A DNA stretch of 64,000 bases from Cylindrodendrum hubeiense. Taxonomy: Eukaryota > Ascomycota > Sordariomycetes > Hypocreales > Nectriaceae. Under the pieces are notes generated by a model. It made no database searches. It saw nothing but the letters and a program-made list of their open reading frames with translations, and was not told the DNA's origin. The DNA lies in NCBI GenBank assembly GCA_014621425.1, contig JAANBB010000120.1, positions 31,780-95,779 on the forward strand. The letters run 5' to 3'. The position numbers and the translations under genes are program-made. Within the stretch, counting starts at the first letter, position 1. Every line of letters starts with the position of its first letter. Shown one piece after another: positions 33,643-42,944 of the stretch.

Positions 33643-33888
33643 GTATGCTGCTGGGAGGGCACTTAAATTCTGCTTGCTAATCTAGGTTCATCCGCCGACC
33701 CGGGTCGGGAGCCCGGTCCGAACAGCCATTCAATTTGAGATTGTATACTAGGGATAGTCTCACATCTCGGATATCCGGAGCCGGCTAGACCATATGTTCG
33801 ATACTTGCCAGGTGGTATTTTGAGCCCCGGAAAATATCCGAAGCCCGGCTGTCGGCTCGCAACCGCTACAAATCCAGCACCCCGGCGT

Positions 33889-33900
33889 CGGTAAAGGCCG
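33889..33900. promoter_or_regulatory. CGG-N6-CCG site 10
   Basis: CGG TAAAGG CCG, about 192 bp upstream of ADH and 247 bp upstream of ALDH. Confidence 0.55.
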
Positions 33901-33931
33901 GGCTGGTGGAGCCTCAAACTAGCAATCAACT

Positions 33932-33943
33932 CGGCCCATACCG
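33932..33943. promoter_or_regulatory. CGG-N6-CCG site 11
   Basis: TCGG CCCATA CCGA, about 149 bp upstream of ADH and 290 bp upstream of ALDH. Confidence 0.55.
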
Positions 33944-34091
33944 ACGAGACTCTGATCAGCGAGATGAATCCGACAAGATAAAGTACCACGAAATGAAATG
34001 CAGCGAGAAAGTCCAACGTGTTAAACCCCTACAAGCTTCATTTTCCATAATAAATTTTATCCCAGGTCGCAAACTTCACGTCCTGTCAGCA

Positions 34092-35156
34092 ATGGATGGT
34101 ATGATGGATGTCTGGGCCCTGACAGAATGGGATAAGCCTCTTCAGAAAGTCCGCCAGCCGATACCGACCCCCAATGGAACAGATGTCGTAGTGAGGGTCA
34201 CTCACGCCGGTCTTTGCCATTCGGATCTTCATACCGCCGAAGGATTCTATGATATGGGAGGGGGACATCGTTTTTACGTCAAAGACCGTGGCATAAAGTT
34301 ACCGATCGCTTTGGGACATGAAATACTCGGAGAAGTCGCCGCTGTTGGGCCGGATGCGCAGTCCATCTCGATCGGGTCTCGTCAAATCGTGTACCCGTGG
34401 CTTGGCTGTGGATCCTGCACACGGTGCACCCAAGGAGAAGACAACTTATGTGCTGCGCAGAAAGGGTTGGGAACAATGCAGAATGGCGGCTTTGCGGAGT
34501 ATGTGGTGGTGCCGCATCCGAAGTACCTAGTCGATCTAGGCAATCTCAATCCTGCCGTGGCATGTACCTACGGGTGTGCTGGAATCACAACTCTCAGCGC
34601 AGTCACTAAGGTCCTGCCCCTGCCCCCGGATGAGCCGGTTCTCCTTATCGGTGCGGGAGGTCTAGGACTCACTGCAATATCAGTACTTAAGGCGTTTGGC
34701 CACAAGTGTATTATCACTGCCGACATCAGCGACAAGAATCTGGCGGCAGCTACTACTGCGGGTGCAACCAAGACGGTCAACACCACCGGCCCTAATCCAT
34801 GCAGGGACATTCTTGCGGCTACAAACGGACCTGTTATTGCGGTGATTGATTTCGTGAATAGCTCAGACACAGCGGGCTTGGTGACCAGTCTAGTAGCTAA
34901 AGGAGCTAAGTGGGTTCAGGTCGGCGTCATGGGAGGGTCGATTGAGATGTCCCTGGTAGCAAACATTTTCAAGGGCCTTACCATTTATTCAAACATCACT
35001 GGGAATTTAGACGAGCTGCGCAAACTTGTACAACTAGCCCAGGAAGGAAAGCTAAACCCTGTGCTTACCCAGGAGATGGAATGGGATTCTGTAAATAATG
35101 CAATGGACTTGCTTAGAGCGGGAAAAGCTTCTGGGAGAATTGTACTGGTAAAATAG
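34092..35156 (+). CDS. Zinc-dependent alcohol dehydrogenase
   Basis: Single exon, 354 residues from the ATG at 34092; nearby in-frame ATGs at 34101 and 34104 are equally possible. Medium-chain dehydrogenase features are clear. The catalytic zinc ligands lie in GLCHSD and ALGHE, the structural-zinc cysteines in CGSCTRCTQGEDNLC, and the cofactor loop is GAGGLGL. It interconverts a primary or secondary alcohol and an aldehyde or ketone with NAD(H). Length is normal. It is divergent from the ALDH gene and has two putative cluster operators within 200 bp. It probably supplies the ALDH with its aldehyde. Confidence 0.92.
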   Translation: MDGMMDVWALTEWDKPLQKVRQPIPTPNGTDVVVRVTHAGLCHSDLHTAEGFYDMGGGHRFYVKDRGIKLPIALGHEILGEVAAVGPDAQSISIGSRQIVYPWLGCGSCTRCTQGEDNLCAAQKGLGTMQNGGFAEYVVVPHPKYLVDLGNLNPAVACTYGCAGITTLSAVTKVLPLPPDEPVLLIGAGGLGLTAISVLKAFGHKCIITADISDKNLAAATTAGATKTVNTTGPNPCRDILAATNGPVIAVIDFVNSSDTAGLVTSLVAKGAKWVQVGVMGGSIEMSLVANIFKGLTIYSNITGNLDELRKLVQLAQEGKLNPVLTQEMEWDSVNNAMDLLRAGKASGRIVLVK

Positions 35157-36031
35157 CTAGGTTTAATACTATATAAGTGAGTTATCAGAATGAACAAAGC
35201 TGAGCTATTTACCTTCAACAACCCTGTTCTACGAGTACTTGGAGTAGCTTTCTTCATCTCATACTGGGGCTGATGGGGGTAATTTAGAGACAGATTAAAT
35301 TGAGGAATGAATTAATTATCCCATTTATGTCTTTTGAATCCTGTGTAGTAGTTGGAGTGCATTTGACTACGTATCATTTGGCATAGAAACATGTCACAAC
35401 TTGCTTTATGAGTATAGCTTTAAGGAATAATAATATATTACAGTCTTTTAATATATCAGGTAAATTTACATCTTACCATATGATCACATACTCTTCGCAT
35501 TCGAATTGTCAATTGCTTGCGTGGTTGAAATGTGATTGTGGTTCTATGACCTGGAACTTGGTCGAGATCAATTCCGCTACCCTAAAGTTGGCATTTGCGT
35601 TTGGTCGGTGTGGTTGGTTTCGCCTGGCGAGCTTTCGTGTCAATCACACTGGACAGTTTTACATCTAATTATATTAATAATAATCACCTTCTTAATTCAA
35701 TTACTTAGGGAAAAGCTTGGCATAGATAATATAATGGAATTTAGTCTTGATTATCTTGGTTTCCAAATTGATTGCAATAGGGATGCGATACTTAATTGTC
35801 GATATATCAATATTAGCAGAAATCCATCTTGTCATGTATCCTATGAGAACTTGATGGAAATTGCAGATGGTTTGAATAGAAGATTGGCGGTACATCCCAG
35901 GTCTCATCCAGGTGCGTCGATCCAAGAAGAGACGACCAGTTAGGAGTAACCTTTGATCCAGCACGAGGCGCAAATTGCATCAAAGAATAGAAGAAAAATA
36001 GTCTCCATCCTACGCTCAAGATTTCAGATTT
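35157..36031. other. AT-rich intergenic region
   Basis: 875 bp between the ADH stop and the sugar-transporter stop. Long frames here have no recognisable sequence and high AT content. No gene called. Confidence 0.5.
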
Positions 36032-37999
36032 CTACCCACTCTTAACGTCTAACTTTATGTCAACGTGGCTGACGTTTTGTTCCTCATCATTTCCGGTCTT
36101 TCCGTGGGCTGCTTCAGGGCCATCGAAGACTTGGAGGAGGAGAGTTAGCGATCGGTGCGGCAAAAGGATTAATCTTGAGGATGGACGGGATTTCTTACTG
36201 TATGCGATTTCTTCAAGAGTTGGTCCCTTAGTCTCGGGGTACAAAAAGTAGATGATAGTCGTCTCAACAACCAGCCACACCTGCAATAACTTAATTTAGG
36301 TGGTTTCCATAAATGTATTTCTTAGGTATACTTACCACATAGACCAAGTAGAACTTCCACTCAAGAGCATCCATACCGATAGGGTTAACAAAGGCGTTAA
36401 ACGCAGTGCTGCCGCGGGTAAAGAACTGCAAAACAGCGACACCCTTAGCACGGTGGACAAAAGGGAAGATTTCGGTAACATAGGTATATGTCAACGGCTG
36501 CATGATGCTGTACATTGAGTTATACAGAAATATCATGGCAACAACGGCCGTGCCTGCAGCATGTGTCGGGGTTTGGACATAGGTAGCGCTGACACCAGTC
36601 CAGATGGAGAAGACGATAGTCATGCCGACGAAGGCAGTCAAGTATTGAGTACGGCGGGGCAGGAAGGGGGTCAAGAAGGCACATCCTGTAGCGCAGAGCC
36701 AGAACCAGCACTGTTTTAGGGAGATTAATTAACTTCAACACGTTGTGACAAGAAACCGTGGCTTTGTTGCAGGTGGACTTACCGAGAGAGACAGATTAAT
36801 GATATTTTGAGTCCTCTTATCCGTGACACCAACTGTTGTCAGAACCTTGGCTAAATAGTAGCTAGGAAGAATAAACGTCAGTAGCGCTCGTAGGTGGGCT
36901 ATTCCTCACCATGGAGCATAGTCAAGGTAGTAGACTCACGATACTAGGCCGTTACCAGACCACTGACTAAAGATACCGACACAGAGAGCGATAAGCGTCC
37001 GTTTTCTGTTTCCGGGGGACTGGAGCAGTTCGATCCAGCGGGACTTTGAGTTTTCGATTTCCATCTTCAGCTGTGCAGAGATCTCGTTAAACTCGGCGTT
37101 GACGAAGGCAGAGTTGCGATCCCCCTCGCCATGGTATTTGACGAGGATGTCAAAAGCCTCCTCACTGCGATCCCTAGATATGAGCCATCGAGGGGACTCT
37201 GGAACGAACCAGATGAAGATGAGCTGGAGTATCGAAGGAGCAGCTTGTAGAATCGAGGGGATGCGCCAGCCCCAGTCGTTGGGCATGGTGTGTGTGCCGA
37301 GGGTTATACCCGCAGCCATGATAGAGCCGACGAACCAGGAGGTGTTGAAGAGACTAGTAATGACAGAGCGCTCCCGAGGGTGGGTCAACTCGGCCAAGAG
37401 CTGTGAGGCGCCTGAGACAGCGAAAGGAATGCCAGTACCGAGGATGAATCTGGATGCAATAAACATGCCAACTGCCGCCAAGATTAGCAACAGCTAACCA
37501 ATAATAAAAGAACAAAAGGAAGAGGGTAGTGGAAAACCAACCATTTTGGGAAGAAGACTGTAGAATGACGCCGATGATGAGGATTACCGAACCAAAGGTG
37601 ATGCTATGCTTGCGGCCAAACCTGTCGTTGACATACGGGACAACCGGGAGTGTTATAAGACCTCCAAGGTTGTACGACGCGTTGAGTACGCCGAGGAGGG
37701 CGCCTTTAGGGGCGTTGAAGTCTAGTGCGCGGTTCTTAGCTACATGACAGGGCATCATCGTCGGGGGCTAGGGACTTGAAGTTGGACTTACACGACTGCC
37801 ATGTGGCAACTGCCTGTAGACCATTAATGACAGAGCCGTCGTAGCCAGTCGTCATCTCAACGCCAAGTGCCGCAGGGATGAGGCAGAAGTAAAGCAATCG
37901 GAGGTTGGGTTTCTTGTACCATGGCACCGTGTCAGCCTTGAGCAAGCGAATGACTTCGGACTGGCCTGCGAGCTGCTGTGCTTTGGATCGAGGATCCAT
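36032..37999 (-). CDS. MFS sugar transporter (hexose/lactose-cellobiose permease type)
   Basis: Seven exons: 37999-37792, 37739-37542, 37471-36940, 36861-36783, 36710-36336, 36280-36199 and 36129-36032, giving 523 residues. Sugar-porter motifs are present: GYDGSVINGLQAV in TM1, DRFGRK between TM2 and TM3, PESPRWL before the central loop, and PETKGPTLEEI after TM12. Such proteins import mono- or disaccharides with a proton at the plasma membrane. The group with a YDGS/NASYNLGG pattern includes lactose and cellodextrin permeases. It is divergent from a Zn2Cys6 gene across 594 bp and close to a GH1 beta-glucosidase, the layout of a di- or oligosaccharide utilisation module. The upstream TTG extension is ignored. 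Confidence 0.9.
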
Positions 38000-38593
38000 G
38001 GCAAGTGTTTGGTTTTTGGCTGATGCCAAGGATGATGCTTGTTGTTGTTAATGGTGATTGCTGAACTCTGGCCAGCTGAAGGCTAGGATACGAGTGCTCA
38101 AGCATAAATCGGACAGAAGAGAGGGAAATACGGTGGTTAAGTATCAGAGTGTGCAACGCTCGTCTCTCCAGACTCCAGAGCCCCACCATAGGCGTCAAGG
38201 CCACCATCTCCCACAGTGTATCCCCATGCATGCGCTGTGGATCTGGGGTAGACCAACAATCCGGAGAGGGGAGCGGGGAAGTAAGTGCCCCAGATCTCAC
38301 AGGGGTAATGGGGGAGGTGGGACCATGACCATGAGAGAAAGGGAAACCTCCGGAGCATCCGGAGCATGACCTGAGAAACCTCCGGAGACCTCCGAGACCC
38401 CGGGATTGGGCAATTTAGCCCAAAAGCCAAAGACGGAGAAATACAGCTGGGCTGCCAGCTCGGAAGAAACAAAAGATTTCTCCTCAACTCTCTCGTCTCC
38501 ACCGTCTCGTCTCCACCCCAATACGCCTTGCTCTACGGCTGAGGTACCATCAACCACCGTATAGACTGTATACGCGTATTTGGCAAACGAGTC
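38000..38593. promoter_or_regulatory. Bidirectional promoter sugar transporter / Zn2Cys6 regulator
   Basis: The stretch 38346-38400 carries a run of CCGGAG-type elements: three CCGGAG and one CCGAG, two of the former within CTCCGGAG palindromes. One CGG-N6-CCG lies at 38383-38394. This looks like a compact regulator-binding patch about 200 bp from the regulator start. Confidence 0.5.
38383..38394. promoter_or_regulatory. CGG-N6-CCG site 12
   Basis: CGG AGACCT CCG, embedded in the CCGGAG repeats, about 200 bp upstream of the regulator at 38594 and 384 bp upstream of the transporter. Confidence 0.4.
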
Positions 38594-40419
38594 ATGTCGC
38601 CCCACGAACCTGCCCCGGAGCCCTACCCCCACCGAGCCTGTGATCGCTGTCGGCGGAAAAAGGCCAGGGTAAGTCGAGTCGCCTTCCCCAAGGTCCCAAC
38701 TAGCGGAGCCGGAGGCGAGTGGTATCCTGCTAACACAGGCGAATCACCCCAGTGCGACTCGGTAGACTACTCGTGTACAGCCTGCCGTGCAGCCGGCCAG
38801 GCCTGCACCTTTGACATACCCCCGGGTAAGCGAGGTCCGAGAGGAAAGCCCAGGCGCAGTAACATCGCCGACGTCCAAAATGACACCGACCAACGACATT
38901 CGATTGCGGTCGAGGCGTCTCTATCACCGCCATCCTTTACATCACCTGCTGCACAAGCCACCGAGCTATCTCCCTATTCCCATTCCCCGGCCACACTATC
39001 CTCACAGCATCCCCATTATCCGACACCTGTCGAACGATGCGGGCTTCTCGCCGACGCCGTTGCCCAGGCTTCTCCCTCCTCAACGTCGCTCGAAGCCGTG
39101 GTCCGAGAGTGTATTGATCTCTTCTTTCGCTACATTGTTCCCTTTAGCACGTCGGTGCACGAAGCTAGTTTCCGCCACTCGCTGGACCAATTCTTTGACC
39201 CATCGCCACCTGACGCCCCTCTGGCCCAGTCCACATTCACCCTCATTACTGCAGTATGCGCCAAGGTTTGTTTCTTTATGCCCCCGGACCTGTTTCCGGT
39301 CGGTAACTCCCTTGCCGAGACCTTCCTTCAGGCCTCGCGAAGTTGCCTTGCCAGCTATTCCGACGCCGACCTGGAGAACCCGTGTGCCGACTCCATCACC
39401 ATCCGGTACCTCCACTCCAATTGCCTTCACACCTGCGCAAGACCGTCGGTGTCATGGCACGTCTTTGGCGAAGCCGTTCGGCTGGTCCAGCGCATGCGTC
39501 TCCACGATGAAGACTCATATGCCTTGCTGCCGCAAATCGAGGCAGACATGCGTCGCAACGCCTTCTGGCACGTATACATAGGGGACAAATCGTTGGCTGT
39601 GCTCCGGTCTATGCCAATCATCATATACGACTACTCCTTCGAGGAGGGAATAACAACCGCTTATCCATCGAGCGAGCAAAACGAGTGCGTCGACCGAATT
39701 TGATTTATGTTGAAATGTAGCCAGCCTGGCCTCGTAAACTAACGACAGCTACAGTTGGACCCTGGGCTCAAATGCCGGTATACGACTCTGGCAGTACGCA
39801 ACAGAGCTGCTACTTCGGATGAGATTGACCAGAAAAGACCAGACTCCCGATCCAGACCTGCCGCACTCCCCCTTCACGCCATCCGACGATGCCACGCTGG
39901 GCCAGCTCTACGTTCGTTTTGCAATCTGTATCGACAATCTGCCGCCACATCTTTTGCCAGGCAGTACCAATCAACCCAAATTTGCAGCTCAAATAGCAGA
40001 TTTACACGTGACCTATTACTGCTTAAAGATGCATCTTACCCTGAAGCTCGAGGAGATTGGCTACTTTTCTTGGATCGGAGAGTCGAAAGACATGCTCTTG
40101 CTCAGGAAGACCGAGATTGCGCGAGACATGGTTCGGCTTTTGCAAACTATACCGTTCTGGTCCCTGCAGCTCAATGGGGAACCATGTGTGCGTGAGCGTC
40201 CACACCTAGGGCTTGTACGCCTTAACATCAAAGTGACTAATATTTCTCATCTAAATCTAGGCTGAAAAGATCCGCCTGGTCGGGGCGAGCTTACTTGCCA
40301 TAATCCACGAGCCTTCGCCTCTTGCCACCAGGGCCCGTCACGACTTCAAAGTGCTCCTCGACATCTTATCCCGGCTCGATTCTAAAGCTTCGGATTCTCT
40401 GCGTCGAGAATTGCCATAG
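38594..40419 (+). CDS. Zn2Cys6 transcription factor (sugar/glycoside-utilisation type)
   Basis: Exons 38594-38668, 38753-39684, 39749-40187 and 40261-40419 give 534 residues. Zinc-cluster cysteines lie at about 16, 19, 26, 33, 36 and 43 (RACDRCRRKKARC...CTAC), again with intron 1 just before the third Cys. The 84-bp intron has no stop, so a read-through frame exists but would break the cluster. The linker GKRGPRGKPRRS is basic. Middle-domain stretches include FFRYIVPFSTSVHEASFRHSL and AVRLVQRMRLHDEDSY. Short regulators with a CRAAGQAC pattern include maltose and other sugar regulators, so control of the divergent transporter and the convergent GH1 gene is likely. Confidence 0.87.
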
Positions 40420-40473
40420 ACGGATCTAGATAGATATTTGTGAACATGTTGTATATCATGGTTCTCTTGCAAT

Positions 40474-42053
40474 TTACGCCACGTCCTTCCTGCGCTCCTG
40501 GAACGTCGTCTGGAGGTAGTAAGCCGAGTTCTTTGGAGTCCTCTTCAACGTGTCGAAATCTACGTGGACAATTCCATAACGTGGACCGTAGCCGGATGAC
40601 CATTCTATAAGGAAAACTAGTCAGTACTTAGGAGCCTTCCAGTGAGGGGCGGCAGGTAGGGATGGTTATGCTCACCAAAGTTGTCCATCAGGGACCAGAC
40701 GTAGTAGCCTTCAACCTTGACGCCGTCCTCGTAGATGGCTTGGGAGATAGAGTCTAGGTATAGACCTATGTATCTCTGGCGGAATTGGTCATCTATGGCG
40801 ACCCTGAGATCGGCCTCGCCAGGGCATGGACAGCCGTTCTCTGTCACTAAGATAGGAAGGCGATAACGATCCCATACCCAGTTGAGCATCTTTCTGAATC
40901 CGCCCGGTGCGATCCGCAACCACGGCATGCTTGATGCTGGCCCAATCTCCTCGCCCTTGTTATTCACAGACGACTCTTCGATGTTTCTTGTCCAGTCATC
41001 CTCTTCTGCGGGCGTGGTGAGTTGACGAACAAATTTGGTTGAATAGTGATTCATGCCATAGAAACCATTGATTGAATAAGTATCCTTGAGAAGCTTGAGA
41101 TCCTCAGGTGTGAAGCTTGGCAGCCGCGCACCAAGATATTCCTTCATTGACGCTGGGTAATCTTTGCCGAGGAAGATAGGATCGCCAAACCAGCCTATAT
41201 AGAACTCAAGCCGGAGCTGTGCTGCGTCGATATCGGCCTTTTTGGTTGCATCATGAGGCTCATAGAAGTGACCGTTGAGGACGATGGAAATTTTGCCATT
41301 CTGCGAAAGCTGGAATTCGTTGGCGTATATCTGGACAACCGAGGCATGGGAGAGAATAATGGTATGTCCGACGCGCCAAGGTTCCGTCTTAGTGTCGGTA
41401 GAAGCCTCGAGACAATGACCAGGAGCAAGGCTGCCGTTAAGGTGTCCAAAGATGGAAATGATATAAGGCTCGTTGAAAGTGACCCAGGATTTAACGCGGT
41501 CACCAAAGCGAGTGAAACACAAGCGCGCATATCGCTCGTAATCAGCCCGGAATTCCGTCGTGTTAAGGAACGCTTTATACCGATCATATAATGCCTGGGG
41601 AACGTCCCAGTGGTACAGGGTGACTGAAGGTGTGATGTCATGTGCCAGCAGGGCATCGATGAGGCGGTTATAAAAGGAAATGCCAGCCTCGTTGACTGGA
41701 TCATGGCGACCACCCTGGGGGATAATGCGAGACCAGGCCATGGAGAATCGATACGTATCCATTCCCAGCGACTTCATGAGCTTGACATCTTCATCGATTC
41801 GATTGTAGTGATCGCAAGTGATGTCCGCGTTCTCTCCATTGGTGCGCGAGGGCTCGAGGTGGGAGTATATGTCCCAAATCGACTTGCCCTTGCCATCCTG
41901 AGAAGCGCCCCCCTCGATCTGATAGGCGGCTGTGGCCGCACCCCAGACAAAGTCTGGAGGGAGCTTGAGGTTCTTGACTGCAAACCCAGACCCTGTGAGC
42001 TGGGCGAAAGTGGCTTGTTTGGCCTGAGCCCACATGTTTCTCTCCTCCGACAT
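40474..42053 (-). CDS. GH1 beta-glucosidase
   Basis: Exons 42053-40676 and 40604-40474 give 502 residues. The GH1 barrel starts with PPDFVWGAATAAYQIEGG. The acid/base Glu is in TFNEPY (about E195) and the nucleophile in LVTENGCP (about E405). SLMDNFG followed by EWSSGYGPRYGIVHVD marks the conserved C-terminal end and confirms the 71-bp intron. No signal peptide is seen, so it is probably intracellular and cleaves imported cellobiose or glucosides to glucose. Only 54 bp separate its stop from that of the upstream regulator. It shares an 891-bp divergent promoter with the saponin-hydrolase-like gene. Confidence 0.92.
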
Positions 42054-42944
42054 GATGAAAGAATTGTTCTGAGAAACAACGAGCAATAGAGTGGAATGTA
42101 GACTTGGGATGGAAAATGGGACCTGAGAGGATAAGGGGAGAAAAGGGCTCGGGTTGCAAGCCTGTCTGTCAACGGAAACCAGAGCATATTTAACGGAACA
42201 GGAATTCAGACTGAACGCGAAGTGTTCAGGGGCCTTTTGAATGGGTAAAATATGAAGTTCCTAACTCTGAGAATGGCTCTGGCTGACTGTGAGCTTGTCT
42301 GGAGCATTCCCGACGCTGTGTTGAAAGACAACCGCCGAGCATAAACCGCCGAGTGGGACCAATCGGAGGTGTGACCGTTTTGTCTTTAGTGGGAGTGCTA
42401 GCGAATAGAAACCTCCGCGGAAGTTTTAAGCCCCGGTTTTATTCCTCCTGTTCTGGCCAAGGCTGCAGCCGGATTGTTTGCTCTGTGATTACCAACTTCA
42501 TATTCCGTAGAATGGCCTAACACCATGGCCTTTACTTGATCCTAGCCACTCGGACTGTTATCCGGGGTAGGTGAGGTAGCAACGAGCTTAATGACCTCGC
42601 GTGATTTCCCCGCGTGATGTTCCCCGCGCGGAGACATCCTTGCTCAGAGGAGCTCTTCCGAAACAGGCAATACAGTACCACATCAAAAACTCAACATCGG
42701 AGGAGGGCAATGAGCCGGCTCAGACACCACGCACCAATTATGGCAAGCGGTATTCACGGATTGTATCAAAGTAGCAAAGGCCAGATGCCTGTGGTAAATA
42801 GACGAGGGCGGCGGGTCTATAAAAACCATCACGATGCCCAGGTGTCTGTCTTCTTTGTCTGTCTTCGTCACTGACACGACTCAGCTCCCCAGTCCAGCAT
42901 CGTCTCACACCCCTCCAGATCTCGCCCTCTCTTGTCTTATAACC
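42054..42944. promoter_or_regulatory. Bidirectional promoter GH1 / saponin hydrolase
   Basis: No gene. It holds CGG-AGGTGTGA-CCG (CGG-N8-CCG, 42364-42377), a spacing described for cellulose-responsive CLR-2/ClrB-type regulators. A direct repeat of ACCGCCGAG separated by five bases lies near 42331-42353. Confidence 0.45.

Larger units (their letters stand above)
33643..34091. promoter_or_regulatory. Bidirectional promoter ALDH / ADH
   Basis: 449 bp, unusually rich in CGG and CCG. Two CGG-N6-CCG sites (33889, 33932) lie near its middle, and two CGG-N4-CCG elements lie near 33704 and 33766. Confidence 0.6.

Noticed and set aside
35408..35943. Two overlapping frames in AT-rich sequence
   Set aside because: No family resemblance, and the composition matches non-coding sequence.
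38787..39581. 264-codon plus-strand frame
   Set aside because: It overlaps the Zn2Cys6 regulator in another frame and is Pro/Arg/Ser-rich, as expected of a shadow.
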